A stretch of 64,000 nucleotides of DNA from Rhodococcus sp. OK519. Lineage in GTDB: Bacteria > Actinomycetota > Actinomycetes > Mycobacteriales > Mycobacteriaceae. Made by a program: the position numbers and the translations under genes. This document shows, piece after piece, positions 1 to 8,157 of this stretch; position 1 is the first letter of the stretch, and each line of letters starts with the position of its first letter. Under the pieces are notes generated by a model. The model worked only from the letters and a program-made list of their open reading frames with translations. It made no database searches and was not told the origin of the DNA. The stretch covers positions 1,488,001-1,552,000 of the forward strand of contig NZ_QAOW01000001.1 in assembly GCF_003051005.1 (NCBI RefSeq), read 5' to 3'.

Positions 1-282
1 GAGGTCTCTGGCCTCGATCAACGCGGGAACGGCTTGGACGCTCATGAAATCGACGCGGGAAAGGTCGAGGACGATGAGGTCGCCGTCCGCCAACCCGCTT
101 GCAGTCCGGTCGACCAGCGCCCCGAACATTGCCCGGAACATGTCGACGGTATTCAGGTCCAAGTCGTAGGCGATGTCCGCGATCAGCGCCGTCGAGTCTG
201 TGGCCGCGGATCGGTTGTGATCCTCGCCGACGCGGGTCTGCGTGCGAGGTGTGGTCGTTGCTGATATCGGAAGATCAGGCAC
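1..282 (-). CDS. STAS-domain anti-sigma factor antagonist, 3' end cut by window edge
   Basis: The reading frame starts at a GTG at 282 with a GGAGG ribosome site 8 bases upstream and runs off the left edge, so about 94 residues are visible. The C-terminal visible part reads DGDLIVLDLSRVDFMSVQA, which is the beta-strand plus conserved D-S/F-M-S loop typical of STAS proteins such as RsbV and SpoIIAA; the serine in this loop is the residue phosphorylated by an RsbW-type kinase in that family. The neighbouring rsbW-sigF pair fits a partner-switching role: the unphosphorylated antagonist would bind RsbW and free the sigma factor. That it acts on this particular RsbW is an inference. The first 40 residues are not conserved in any way I recognise. 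Confidence 0.75.
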   Translation of the reverse strand, partial: MPDLPISATTTPRTQTRVGEDHNRSAATDSTALIADIAYDLDLNTVDMFRAMFGALVDRTASGLADGDLIVLDLSRVDFMSVQAVPALIEARDL

Positions 283-610
283 GCGGTGCCTCCATCCGGT
301 GAAGCCGGGTTCTACGACGTCGGCCGTCCGAGTGTCCGACGGACCACGTCTACCCGGCGACGGCCACGATCGCGCCGTCTCTGATGTGGCGACAGGCTGT
401 GTGCTCAACCTCTCTGTCGTTTCTAACACCGACTGGCCCTCGTGTACAGGGCACCGACCTCTACGCGACCGGAGTCCGTGTACGGAACCTGTCGGTGCGG
501 CTCGACGACCTGCTGCCGCATCTACCCCAACAGGGATAAGGTTCCACGCAGACCCACCCAGCCCGTGTCCGGTTCGCTCGTCGAACCCGTTCGAGGAGGT
601 CGGATCTCCC
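283..610. other. Intergenic region between STAS gene and DUF427 gene
   Basis: This 328-base stretch separates two divergently read genes and should hold both promoters. A GGGTAG box lies upstream of the STAS gene on the minus strand, at about 352-357, resembling a SigF-type -10 element, but I find no matching GTTT box at the right distance. A strong GAGG ribosome site for the DUF427 gene sits near 593-597. I see no small gene or repeat. Confidence 0.4.
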
Positions 611-1396
611 ATGTCGCTCACCGTGCCGCGCGGACCACTGTCCGGTAAGCCCGCTCCGGGCAACTTCACCATCGACGGGCCGGCTCACCGTCTGCTGTTC
701 GACGACTTCCCGCGGCGAGTGCGGGCGACGTACGCGGGGGAGACGATCCTCGACACCGACCGCGGCAAGCTCCTGCACGAGACGGGACTGCTTCCGCAGT
801 TGTACGTCCCCGAGACCGACATCCGCGACGATCTGCTGACACCCACACATCACGTCACGTACTGCCCGTTCAAGGGGGCGGCGAGGTACTGGTCGGTCAC
901 CGTCGGCGGCCGAAGCGCCGAGAACGCTGTCTGGGCCTACGCCGAACCCAAGCGGGCGGCCTCGTGGTTGAGCGGGTACCGAGCGTTCTACTGGGAGTCG
1001 ATGGACGGCTGGCTGGACGAGGAGGAGTCGGTGGCCGGTCATCTCCGCGACCCCTACCATCGCGTCGACGTCCGGCACACCGGTCGACGAGTCCGGGTGC
1101 TCCTCGGCTCCGACGTCATCGTCGACACCGACCGCGCCGAATTGCTCTCGGAGACGGGACTTCCCAATCGGTTCTACGTGCCACGCGATGCCGTCGGCGC
1201 CGACCTGCTCCAACCGAGCAACACGACCACGGTCTGCCCCTACAAGGGAAGCGCCACGTACTGGACGCTGCGACTTCCCGGGCGCGTCCTCGACGACGCC
1301 GCATGGTCGTACGACGACCCACTGGAGTCGGCGCTGCAGGTCCGCGGACACGTGTGCTTCGACCACGAGCAGCTCACGGTGGTGGCCGAGAACTGA
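611..1396 (+). CDS. DUF427 domain protein with two tandem DUF427 domains
   Basis: The protein has 261 residues. Two copies of the same domain are visible: residues about 20-115 with the motif YCPFKGAARYW, and about 140-250 with VCPYKGSATYW. Both carry the CP(F/Y)KG signature of DUF427. The internal duplication is normal for a subset of actinobacterial DUF427 proteins; the biochemical role of the family is not established. The start ATG follows a GAGGAGGT ribosome site about 9 bases upstream, so the longer open frame starting at 242 is rejected. It stands alone, convergent with sigF. Confidence 0.85.
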   Translation: MSLTVPRGPLSGKPAPGNFTIDGPAHRLLFDDFPRRVRATYAGETILDTDRGKLLHETGLLPQLYVPETDIRDDLLTPTHHVTYCPFKGAARYWSVTVGGRSAENAVWAYAEPKRAASWLSGYRAFYWESMDGWLDEEESVAGHLRDPYHRVDVRHTGRRVRVLLGSDVIVDTDRAELLSETGLPNRFYVPRDAVGADLLQPSNTTTVCPYKGSATYWTLRLPGRVLDDAAWSYDDPLESALQVRGHVCFDHEQLTVVAEN

Positions 1397-1479
1397 ACCG
1401 CGGCGCGCGGTGCGGTGCTGCTTGCGTGACACGCAGATAGATCTGAAGCGCACCGTCGTGAGACTGCTGTCTCGGCCGA

Positions 1480-2256
1480 CTACCGCTCGGCGTGCTCACG
1501 CAGTTTGGCGAGGGTGGCCGAGAGGATTCGTGACACATGCATCTGTGACACGCCGATCCTCGCGGCGATCTGGGACTGGGTCTCGTTGCCGAAGAAGCGC
1601 AGCAGCAGAACGAGTCGCTCCCGATCCGGCAGATTGTCGATGATCACTCTCAGGGTCTCGTGGTCCTCGACTCCGGCCAGGGCGATGTCGTCGTCGCCCA
1701 AGAGGTCACCCAGTGTCGATCCGGCTTCGTCGCCGCTCACGGCCGCGTCCACCGAGAGTGCTTGGTAACCGTTGGCGGCCTGCAGGCCCTGCACGACGTC
1801 CTCGACGCCTACCCCGAGTTCGTCGGCGATCTCGCGTGGCGTCGGCGCACGTCCGAACTGCTGGGACAACTTCGACGATGCCGTGGTGATCTCCAGGTGG
1901 AGTTCCTTCAGGCGTCGGGGTACTCGCACCGCCCACCCGGTGTCCCGGAAGTGTCTGCGTACCTCACCCATGATCGTCGGGACCGCGAAGGCCAGAAAGT
2001 CGGATCCACGGTCCACGTCGAAGCGGTCCACCGCGTTGACCAGCCCGACGCTGGCGACCTGCACGAGGTCGTCGAAAGGTTCGCCTCGCCGGTCGAAGCG
2101 GCGGGCGATGTGCTCGGCAAGTGGCAGACACCGGGTGATGATCGCGTCTCGTAGTTCGTCGCGCGAGGGATCGTCGGCATCGAGCGATCCCAGTGACGCG
2201 AACATCGGTCTCACGTCGCTGTACTCGTCGGAGCGATCGGTCGTTCGGGAAGTCAC
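1480..2256 (-). CDS. sigF: SigB/SigF/SigG-family stress RNA polymerase sigma factor
   Basis: This 258-residue protein is an alternative sigma factor of the SigB/SigF/SigG group, which directs RNA polymerase to general-stress promoters. Sigma region 2 is visible at about residues 55-125, with the core-binding and -10-melting stretch that includes DLVQVASVGLVNAVDRFD. Region 3 follows at about 130-185, and a region 4 helix-turn-helix containing QSQIAARIGVSQMHVSRIL lies near the C-terminus. I chose the GTG at 2256 because it overlaps the rsbW stop in a GTGA junction, meaning translational coupling; an upstream ATG at 2271 would overlap rsbW further. The gene pair matches the usfX-sigF arrangement of mycobacteria. 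Calling it sigF rather than sigB is by analogy to that arrangement. Confidence 0.88.
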   Translation of the reverse strand: MTSRTTDRSDEYSDVRPMFASLGSLDADDPSRDELRDAIITRCLPLAEHIARRFDRRGEPFDDLVQVASVGLVNAVDRFDVDRGSDFLAFAVPTIMGEVRRHFRDTGWAVRVPRRLKELHLEITTASSKLSQQFGRAPTPREIADELGVGVEDVVQGLQAANGYQALSVDAAVSGDEAGSTLGDLLGDDDIALAGVEDHETLRVIIDNLPDRERLVLLLRFFGNETQSQIAARIGVSQMHVSRILSATLAKLREHAER

Positions 2257-2693
2257 ACGGCGTCTCCACACCGTACGGAGAACGAGATCGTGACGCTGGA
2301 GCCCCGCCCGTCGCCGTTACCGTGGTGGCGGTGGAGTGTCAGATCGTCGGTCAGCGTGCGCAGAACGTGCCATCCGAAGCGGCGCTCGAACGGTCCGTCC
2401 ACGTCGTCAGCGGCGGCGGCCACACACGCCGAGAAGCGGAAGGAATCGGGCGATACGCGAAACCTGCACACGACGTCGCTGCCGCTCAGCGCGATCCGAA
2501 AGAGGGTGCTGCAGGCCTCGTCGACCGCCAGTCGCAGGTCTGCGAGCTGGTCCAGGGTCAGATCGCACCGCTCAGCCAGCGACGCGGACACACTCCGAAT
2601 CGGCCCGAGCTGGGATGCATCGGCCGGCGTACGTAGTTCGATCACTGGCCCGAAATCCTCGGGTGCCCTCGTGGAGGCGCACGTTTCGCTCAT
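2253..2693 (-). CDS. rsbW: Anti-sigma factor RsbW/UsfX, HATPase fold
   Basis: This 146-residue GHKL-fold anti-sigma factor would bind and silence the sigma factor encoded immediately downstream. The N-box region reads DLRLAVDEACSTLFRIAL and the later part GWHVLRTLTDDL, which line up closely with the mycobacterial SigF antagonist UsfX as I recall it. As in UsfX, the Asn expected in a classical N-box (EAxxN) is replaced, here by Thr/Leu, so kinase activity on the STAS partner cannot be assumed. A GAGGAG ribosome site sits 3-4 bases before the ATG. The gene overlaps sigF by four bases. A GTTT-N16-GGGAAT element upstream suggests autoregulation by SigF. Confidence 0.88.
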   Translation of the reverse strand: MSETCASTRAPEDFGPVIELRTPADASQLGPIRSVSASLAERCDLTLDQLADLRLAVDEACSTLFRIALSGSDVVCRFRVSPDSFRFSACVAAAADDVDGPFERRFGWHVLRTLTDDLTLHRHHGNGDGRGSSVTISFSVRCGDAV

Positions 2694-2752
2694 GACTCCT
2701 CGCTTCGAAGTCGGCCTGACGGGTGCGGTCGGAGCGGCTGCGATGGTTCAGG

Positions 2753-2778
2753 ATTCCCGCGCTGAGTGCTTTCCAAAC
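2753..2778 (-). promoter_or_regulatory. Candidate SigF-type promoter of rsbW-sigF
   Basis: On the minus strand GTTT (2778-2775) is followed after 16 bases by GGGAAT (2758-2753). This resembles the actinobacterial SigF/SigB consensus of GTTT, 14-17 bases, GGGTAT-like box. It lies about 60 bases upstream of the rsbW ATG, consistent with the known autoregulation of such operons. Confidence 0.45.
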
Positions 2779-2853
2779 TCCCGGTCCCGGATTCCCGATG
2801 GGTTGTCCGTACTGCGAATGCGTCGACTGCCTCGCACAGGTGGCCGGTCGGCG

Positions 2854-3195
2854 TCATTCATCGGCGAGGAGTGGGCCCAGCGGCCCCAGATCGATGTTGA
2901 GATCCTCGGGTTCGAGCCCGAAATGCTCGCGCAACTCCTCCATCTTCTCCTCGAGTAGCATCAGCGTGGTACCGATTCGTTCGATCTGGTCGTCGGAGAG
3001 GTCGCCGGCATCTACTCGGCGCAGGGCCTGGCGTTCCATGAGCTGGCGCAACAGTTCGACGAGCGTGAGTACGAGGGCGACGAGCCCACGTTCGACGGAC
3101 TCTGGATCGGCATCGATTCGCTGCCGCACCGACGGGGAGTGCGAACGAGACACAGGCTCCTCGCCCGGGCGCCGATCGTCCGACGCGTCCGTCAC
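2854..3195 (-). CDS. gvpK: Gas vesicle protein GvpK
   Basis: The protein has 113 residues and is the last gene of the gas vesicle operon. The central hydrophobic helix GLVALVLTLVELLRQLMERQALRR and the following acidic segment with LSDDQIERIGTTLMLLEEKMEEL are typical of GvpK, a minor protein needed for gas vesicle formation. The C-terminal extension with repeated LGPL is short. Translation starts at a GTG overlapping the gvpS stop codon in a GTGA junction. Assignment rests on family motifs and operon position. Confidence 0.9.
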   Translation of the reverse strand: MTDASDDRRPGEEPVSRSHSPSVRQRIDADPESVERGLVALVLTLVELLRQLMERQALRRVDAGDLSDDQIERIGTTLMLLEEKMEELREHFGLEPEDLNIDLGPLGPLLADE

Positions 3196-3389
3196 CGGAG
3201 TCTTTCGGGTGGTCCGCCGAGTGGAGGCGTCAGTGCGCTGACCGACGACACGAGTGCGCGCAGTGAGATGTGAACCATGTCGACGTCGGCGATCGAGAGG
3301 GTCACTTCGCCGGCGACCACGACGCCGCCACCGAGGACTCGATCGAGAAGGTCGACCAGGGCGATCCGGCGATCGGGGTAAGCGGTCAT
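3192..3389 (-). CDS. gvpS: Gas vesicle protein GvpS (GvpA/J-family small subunit)
   Basis: This 65-residue protein belongs to the GvpA/GvpJ/GvpM fold: the stretch IALVDLLDRVLGGGVVVAGEV followed by a second amphipathic strand matches the family core of about 50 residues. The ATG at 3389 overlaps the gvpL stop in an ATGA junction, so a longer 79-residue frame starting inside gvpL is less likely. Position between gvpL and gvpK matches gvpS of Streptomyces gas vesicle clusters; GvpJ or GvpM are alternative names for the same kind of minor shell or nucleation protein. Confidence 0.82.
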   Translation of the reverse strand: MTAYPDRRIALVDLLDRVLGGGVVVAGEVTLSIADVDMVHISLRALVSSVSALTPPLGGPPERLR

Positions 3390-4165
3390 CGCGGACTCGA
3401 TCCGACGGCGGTGAACGAATAGGGAGGCCACGGCCCGGTGATCACGGTATCGACATCGTCGATGCGGGTATCGACGCTCTCTACCGCGGCAGTGAACTCG
3501 TGCACACGAGCGTTGTCGACCAGGTACGACGCGTTGAGAATCTCCGACGCTCGACGGGGGGAGAGGCCGGAGGCCGACGGTGGCTGGCGGACTGCGGCGA
3601 CCGCCAGATTGCCCAGTTCCGCGAAGATCTCATCGGCGAGCCGGGCGGCCTCCGATTGGGTCTCTTCCTGCGCCGCCGCCCGCGCCCGCCGCTCCATGAG
3701 ATATGCGGTCCCCGTTGTCTTGCGCTCCTTCTCGGCGGTGTCATCGCCGTCGGCTCGTCGACGATCGAGATATGACCTGATTCCCCACTCGGATCGGCCG
3801 GTGATGTGCTCCAGCGCGTCGGTGAGCTCTGCGGCGTTCTCGCGCAACATCGTTCGCACCCGATCCTCGTCGTAATACACGGTGGCCAATCGCATCGGCA
3901 CGGTGGTTCCCCCCGCGCAGATCGCGGCGACGACGGCGTCATGGCGGCGTGCTGTTTCGGATAGCCAGTCGAGGTCCTCGAGGTTGCGGCGCAGAGCCTG
4001 CTCGCCGAACGTATCGAGGGCGACCGTGCCCACGACAGAGGTGAAACCACCCTCGGTCACCGTGTTCAACTCTTCTCCGGCTACACCCCGAATCCCGGTG
4101 ATTCCACCGGGAAACGAACCCGCGGTGGTCACGGCGTATACCCACACGCCTTCATCGCGGGTCAT
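3386..4165 (-). CDS. gvpL: Gas vesicle protein GvpL/GvpF family
   Basis: This 259-residue protein is of the GvpF/GvpL family, accessory proteins that contact the shell protein during assembly. The N-terminal VWVYAVT strand, the central MRLATVYYDED segment and the C-terminal TGPWPPYSF motif are the expected landmarks. It starts at an ATG 14 bases inside the end of gvpJ, so the two are translationally coupled. It is the second GvpF/L paralogue in the operon; being beside gvpJ and gvpS it is named gvpL by order. An alanine- and arginine-rich coiled stretch lies around residues 155-195. Confidence 0.88.
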   Translation of the reverse strand: MTRDEGVWVYAVTTAGSFPGGITGIRGVAGEELNTVTEGGFTSVVGTVALDTFGEQALRRNLEDLDWLSETARRHDAVVAAICAGGTTVPMRLATVYYDEDRVRTMLRENAAELTDALEHITGRSEWGIRSYLDRRRADGDDTAEKERKTTGTAYLMERRARAAAQEETQSEAARLADEIFAELGNLAVAAVRQPPSASGLSPRRASEILNASYLVDNARVHEFTAAVESVDTRIDDVDTVITGPWPPYSFTAVGSSPR

Positions 4166-4604
4166 GCCGGTGGTCCTCGTCGACGGGCGGGTCGGCAGGA
4201 GGGTGAGCATTCGGGTTGACGGCCTCCACAGCTTGTGGGGGACCCGTCGTCAGGTCGCTTGCTGCCCGCCCACCCGACTCCAACGCTTCGATGCGATCGC
4301 GCAGCCTCCGGTTCTCCAACTCGAGGTCCTCGGCGTCACTGCTGCGACCGGAGAGCCACGGGTCGTGTTCCCACCAATCGATTCCGACCTCGCGCGCAGT
4401 CTCGAGCGACGCGATCACCAGACGCAGTTTGATTGTGAGCAGTTCGATGTCGAGCAGGTTTACGCGGATGTCACCGGCGATGACGATGCCCTTGTCCAGG
4501 ACGCGCTCGAGAATGTCGCCGAGATTCGCAGGCTCGTGCCCGGCGCCGCCGAGGCCCTGGCTGTAGCGCTGGGGATAATTGGACCCGCCACCCGAGCTGG
4601 TCAC
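4152..4604 (-). CDS. gvpJ: Gas vesicle protein GvpJ (GvpA-like, extended C-terminus)
   Basis: The protein has 150 residues. Residues about 25-85 form a GvpA/J core with LGDILERVLDKGIVIAGDIRV and IELLTIKLRLVIAS. Beyond it comes a short coiled coil (LELENRRLRDRIEALE) and a proline- and acid-rich tail. The core is closer to GvpJ than to the major shell protein: it has AGDIRVNLLDIELLTIKLRL where GvpA has [14 protein letters not shown]. The ATG overlaps the gvpO stop in an ATGA junction. The coiled coil suggests a binding role for the tail, which is inference. Confidence 0.87.
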   Translation of the reverse strand: MTSSGGGSNYPQRYSQGLGGAGHEPANLGDILERVLDKGIVIAGDIRVNLLDIELLTIKLRLVIASLETAREVGIDWWEHDPWLSGRSSDAEDLELENRRLRDRIEALESGGRAASDLTTGPPQAVEAVNPNAHPPADPPVDEDHRHDPR

Positions 4605-4900
4605 TGCTCAGCCCCCTTCCCGGACTGTCCGCGCGTGTACTGTCGGATCCTGCGGTAGGACAACAGCATTCCGTCCAGATCCAACACGACAACGTAGATG
4701 GCCATCACGTCGGACGACGACGGGATGCGGCGGTCCTCGAGAACCTCGACCTCGACGGACCATCCCTCGTCCGTGGGTGCGACCGAGACGGCTCCGATCG
4801 GTGTCCGGCCGGTCAGTTCGGCGATCTGACGGGCGGCCTCGGAGGCGGCCTCGGGCGCGGTCAGGTCGACGTGGTCTCCGGAATCTCCCGAGCCGCTCAT
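4601..4900 (-). CDS. gvpO: Gas vesicle protein GvpO
   Basis: This 99-residue protein fits GvpO, an accessory protein of unknown precise role that is required for vesicles in haloarchaea and found in actinobacterial clusters. The signature is a helix (AARQIAELTG), a beta hairpin around GWSVEVEVLEDRRIP and the C-terminal stretch YVVVLDLDGMLLSYRRIRQYTRG, all visible here. It lies 3 bases after gvpG and overlaps gvpJ by 4 bases. In Streptomyces gvpO opens the cluster; here it sits in the middle. Confidence 0.9.
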   Translation of the reverse strand: MSGSGDSGDHVDLTAPEAASEAARQIAELTGRTPIGAVSVAPTDEGWSVEVEVLEDRRIPSSSDVMAIYVVVLDLDGMLLSYRRIRQYTRGQSGKGAEQ

Positions 4901-4903
4901 GGG

Positions 4904-5167
4904 TTACTCCTCTCCGTTGCCGCCGTCGGTCGCGTCGATGTCGTCGACCCGTGCGACCCTGCCGAGGATCGTGCTTTCTTCGCACGCGGCCTCCTCGTCC
5001 GAGATCTGCCCCGAACGTCGAGCATCGTCAACTGCTTCGAGATCGCGGCGCACGGCGGCCGGACTGGAAAGCTCCTCCTCCACCTGGCGCCGCACGACCT
5101 CGCCGATCCACACGACGCCGCGGACGGGCGCGAGCGGCAAACCGGCGATGGCGGAAAAGAGCCCCAT
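4904..5167 (-). CDS. gvpG: Gas vesicle protein GvpG
   Basis: The 87-residue protein begins MGLFSAIAGLPLAPVRGVVWI, the conserved hydrophobic opening of GvpG, followed by a charged helix with VRRQVEEEL and an acidic C-terminus. GvpG is an accessory assembly protein that interacts with GvpF/L in other systems. It starts 2 bases after the gvpF stop, so the two are probably coupled. Confidence 0.9.
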   Translation of the reverse strand: MGLFSAIAGLPLAPVRGVVWIGEVVRRQVEEELSSPAAVRRDLEAVDDARRSGQISDEEAACEESTILGRVARVDDIDATDGGNGEE

Positions 5168-5169
5168 GG

Positions 5170-5952
5170 TCAGGCCCCCGGCGCTCGCGTCGTCACGAAG
5201 TCGTAGGCAGCGAGAGGCCCGGCCACGGTGATGTCGACCCGTCCTTGCCAGTCGTCGATCAGGGGATTCAGGGCCTTGTCGAGAGCATCGACCTGGTCTG
5301 CCGGGATCAGGACGGCCACCGAACCGGCATCCTCGTCGTGGGTCACCTCGCGGACCGTTACCGCCTTCGCAACCTGATCGAGCGCCCCGATGAGGCGCTC
5401 GGTGTCCTGCTCGCGTTTACCGGCCAGGGCTCGACTGATCAACTCGCCGAGCGCCAGTCGCTCGTCACGGGTCGCCTCCTCGGGCCGGTCACGGATCGTG
5501 TCCCGCAGACGGCTCGCCTCGGGATCGCCGGAGAGGATCTCACGGAGGATCGCGTCTTCGACATATCTGCCCTTGACCACGTATTCGACAGATCCTTCGA
5601 GCTGTTCGAGCGCGTCGCTGAACTCGTCCCGGTACGGCTCCAGAAACTCGGACACCACCGCGTCCCTGTCGGTCAGTACTGCACCGAACCGCAGCGGGAG
5701 AACCGGCGCGACGGTGGCCGTGGAGTCGAGCACCGCGGCGTGAGCACGAAGATCGTCCGGGCTGCCCAGTGGAGTGTCCGGTGGTATCTCGCTCACGAGC
5801 GCGGCTACGCCACCGTGCGTCACGATCTGCAGGGGGCGGGGAGGTGATCCGATGCCGGTCGCATCCGCATTCACTTCCACGTCGGCGGGGACCAAGCCAT
5901 AGACGTACACCACGGGTGCACCACCGTCGGGTGTGGAATTCGATTCCGTCAT
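5170..5952 (-). CDS. gvpF: Gas vesicle protein GvpF
   Basis: This 260-residue GvpF/GvpL family protein follows the shell gene directly, as gvpF does in other clusters. Landmarks are the N-terminal YVYGLVPA strand, the [10 protein letters not shown] segment near residue 90, the [11 protein letters not shown] hairpin and the C-terminal [12 protein letters not shown] motif. GvpF contacts GvpA monomers and is thought to start assembly. The ATG overlaps the gvpA stop in an ATGA junction. It is clearly diverged from the second paralogue at 3386-4165. Confidence 0.9.
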   Translation of the reverse strand: MTESNSTPDGGAPVVYVYGLVPADVEVNADATGIGSPPRPLQIVTHGGVAALVSEIPPDTPLGSPDDLRAHAAVLDSTATVAPVLPLRFGAVLTDRDAVVSEFLEPYRDEFSDALEQLEGSVEYVVKGRYVEDAILREILSGDPEASRLRDTIRDRPEEATRDERLALGELISRALAGKREQDTERLIGALDQVAKAVTVREVTHDEDAGSVAVLIPADQVDALDKALNPLIDDWQGRVDITVAGPLAAYDFVTTRAPGA

Positions 5953-6347
5953 CTCTCCTCGCCTCCACCGGAGTGCCCGCGAGGCTGCCGTTCGTGTTCT
6001 TCGTCGGAGCCGCCGATGAAGTCCATCACCTTCTCGCCTGCAGCCTCGATCGCGCCCTTGGTCTTGGACCGGGCTCCACCTTCGGTGATGTCCTGCACCA
6101 TGTCGGGCAGGCCCTTCGGCTGGGTGTCGGAGATCTGCAGTCGGTTGACCGCCTCGGCGAACTTCAGGTAGGTGTCGACGCTGGCAACGACCACCCGTGC
6201 GTCGACGGTGAGCAGTTCGATGCCGACCAGCGACACACGGACGTAGGCATCGATTACGAGGCCCTTGTCGAGAATCGTGTCCACGACGTCGGCGAGGCTC
6301 TGTGAACTCGGTCCTCCGCCGCCACCCCCGCCTTGAACCATCGTCAT
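5949..6347 (-). CDS. gvpA: Gas vesicle major shell protein GvpA
   Basis: This 132-residue protein contains the GvpA core at about residues 17-72: [21 protein letters not shown], then [18 protein letters not shown] and [10 protein letters not shown]. These match the wall-forming protein almost position by position, unlike the other three GvpA-fold genes here. A glycine-rich N-terminus and a roughly 55-residue charged tail extend it beyond the classical 70 residues; extended GvpA proteins also occur in Streptomyces. It overlaps both neighbours by four bases. Confidence 0.92.
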   Translation of the reverse strand: MTMVQGGGGGGGPSSQSLADVVDTILDKGLVIDAYVRVSLVGIELLTVDARVVVASVDTYLKFAEAVNRLQISDTQPKGLPDMVQDITEGGARSKTKGAIEAAGEKVMDFIGGSDEEHERQPRGHSGGGEER

Positions 6348-7387
6348 TCGCGCGTCACCTTCTTCCGTCGACGCGCCGGGGGCGTCTCTTCGGTCCTGTC
6401 GTCGCTCGGCGCGGTCTCGTCGTCGTAGTCGTCCTCGGTGTCGTCCGGCCCGCCTGGCTCATCCGATTCCTGGTCTTGGTTCTCGTCCTGGTTCTCGTCC
6501 TGGTTCTCGTCGAACTCGGCGTCAGCGTCCTCGTCATCCTCGAGGTCCTCCTCGGGGACCACCTCGCCGTCTCGGATCTCGCCGTGCCATCCCTCCACGT
6601 CGTCCGGGTGCAGCAGGGCCTGAGTCATGACGTGGCGGCGGAAATTCTTGAGTTCCAGTCGGATTCGGCGCCCTTGGGCGCGCCAGATGTTGCCGGTCTT
6701 TTCGAAGAAGCCCTGTGGGTGATACTCGATCAGGACCAATACCCTGGTCAGGTCCGGAGTGAGTTCGTGGAACGTGATTGCGCCGTCGAGGTATCCCTTG
6801 TCGCCTTTCGACCGCCACACGATGCGTTCGTCCTGAACCTGCTCGAGGATCGTGGACTCCCACGATCGATGGGACCAGAAGACCTGCGCCTTCCACCTCG
6901 TCTTCTCGTCGGAGACCTGCTCCACCTGTTCGAGCTTCTTCATGAACCGGGGGAAATCGGCGAACTGTGTCCATTGGTCGTACACCAGATCGACCGGGGC
7001 CCCGATGTCGATCTGTTCGACGATGTTGGTGATCTTGTCCTTCTTGCCCTTGCCTTTTCCCTTCCCCTTACCTCCGGTGAGCGCGTCTTTGAGGCCGGTA
7101 CCCGCGTCCTTGATCTTGTCTTTCACGCTCGTCATTCCGGCCTTGACGGCCACCTTCGCGGGTGACTCGCCCTGGGCCAGGCCGGTCATCGCCGTGGCGA
7201 GTCCACCACCGCCGCCGTTCGAGGTGAATTGGTCCAGGTTGCCGACCGCCGACGTGACGGTATCGGTCAACGATTTGACCCCCTTCTGGGCGACGGCACC
7301 GACGAGGTGCTGAAGGGATGATTTGAGTTGGTCCCCATCGTCCGAGGCGGACCGATCAGCTTCTTTCTCCTCCTTGGTTACGGTCAT
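6344..7387 (-). CDS. gvpZ: SRPBCC (START/cyclase-like) gas vesicle operon protein, GvpZ-like
   Basis: The protein has 347 residues. Residues about 1-110 are low complexity with glycine and GK repeats; residues about 115-250 form an SRPBCC ligand-binding fold with [17 protein letters not shown] and [11 protein letters not shown]; the remaining 90 residues are a very acidic tail containing a DENQ repeat and a basic end. I chose the ATG at 7387, which has a GGGAGG site with 8-base spacing, over a GTG at 7396. In Streptomyces the SRPBCC gene of the gas vesicle cluster is called gvpZ; the symbol is by that analogy. Its ligand and role are unknown. Confidence 0.75.
   Translation of the reverse strand: MTVTKEEKEADRSASDDGDQLKSSLQHLVGAVAQKGVKSLTDTVTSAVGNLDQFTSNGGGGGLATAMTGLAQGESPAKVAVKAGMTSVKDKIKDAGTGLKDALTGGKGKGKGKGKKDKITNIVEQIDIGAPVDLVYDQWTQFADFPRFMKKLEQVEQVSDEKTRWKAQVFWSHRSWESTILEQVQDERIVWRSKGDKGYLDGAITFHELTPDLTRVLVLIEYHPQGFFEKTGNIWRAQGRRIRLELKNFRRHVMTQALLHPDDVEGWHGEIRDGEVVPEEDLEDDEDADAEFDENQDENQDENQDQESDEPGGPDDTEDDYDDETAPSDDRTEETPPARRRKKVTRE
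6478..6513 (+). repeat. 12-base tandem repeat coding for DENQ repeats
   Basis: The unit GGTTCTCGTCCT occurs twice exactly and a third time with two changes at the end. On the coding (minus) strand it produces the [12 protein letters not shown] run in the acidic tail of the GvpZ-like protein. Copy number may vary between strains by slippage. Confidence 0.85.
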
Positions 7388-7392
7388 TTCCC

Positions 7393-8082
7393 TCACCTCC
7401 CGGTGCGTCGCACGGGCGCGTCTGCGGGCGTAGTGGACCGCGAGCGTGCTCGTGCCTTCGGCTCGGAATCCTTACGCGTGCGGGGAGCGCCGCGTCGCGA
7501 CGACGATGCGCGGGACGCGGGGGAAGAGGTGCGGCGCCCGGAGCCTTTCGCCTCCGCCTCGGGCTGCTCCTGCTCGTCGTCGTTGTCGTCCTCGGCGGCG
7601 GATTCGTCGTGTTCGGTGTCCGCTCGCTTCCGGCGTGGGGCGCGCGAGCGTCCGCGCTCCGCCTCGGAATCGGGTGCCTCTGCCTCGGCTCCAACCTCTT
7701 CCGCTTCCTCGTCCTGATCGTGCTCCTGCTCCTCGCCCAGGACTCCTTCGCCGATCTTGCCTGCTTGCTCGCCGGCCACACCGACCCCCTCGCCGACACC
7801 TTCGATGCGACTCGTGAGCGAGTCGATTCGGTTGCTCGCTGCGGCGACAGCGGCATTCTTGGCGGCGTCGACCAGTTCGCCGCGGACGCTCTCGGTCAGC
7901 TTTCCGACCTCCGCGGAATCCCCGAGTCGTTTGATTCCTTCACGGACCAGTTCGCGAGAGTTACTCGGGAGACGGCCGGTCGCGCCCGCTCCGGCCAGCA
8001 TCAATGCGACCTTCATCTTGCGCGTACGGCCCAGGAAATAGCCGACCGCGACGCCTAGGGCGATGCGCATGCCACCGTTCAT
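7393..8082 (-). CDS. First gene of gas vesicle operon, GvpY-like, hydrophobic N-terminus with charged tail
   Basis: The 229-residue product begins with a mildly hydrophobic, glycine-rich segment (IALGVAVGYFLGRTRKMKVALML), then a helix-rich middle with repeated VREGIKRLG- and VRGELVDAAK-like segments up to about residue 110, and ends in roughly 110 residues of acidic then basic low complexity. The ATG at 8082 has a GGAGG site 7 bases upstream; the longer frame to 8184 lacks one. It ends four bases before, or overlapping, the start region of the SRPBCC gene. The same kind of gene precedes gvpZ in Streptomyces (gvpY); orthology is inferred from position and layout only. Function is unknown. Confidence 0.65.
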   Translation of the reverse strand: MNGGMRIALGVAVGYFLGRTRKMKVALMLAGAGATGRLPSNSRELVREGIKRLGDSAEVGKLTESVRGELVDAAKNAAVAAASNRIDSLTSRIEGVGEGVGVAGEQAGKIGEGVLGEEQEHDQDEEAEEVGAEAEAPDSEAERGRSRAPRRKRADTEHDESAAEDDNDDEQEQPEAEAKGSGRRTSSPASRASSSRRGAPRTRKDSEPKARARSRSTTPADAPVRRTGR

Positions 8083-8157
8083 GACCGGTCCTCCGTATTC
8101 GGGAGACGTGCGCCCGGTGCCCCGCCGGCCCGGATCGATCCCGCTCCATTCGTCGGG

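Noticed and set aside
6478-6513. CRISPR-like short repeats
   Set aside because: The units are contiguous 12-mers inside a coding sequence without spacers.
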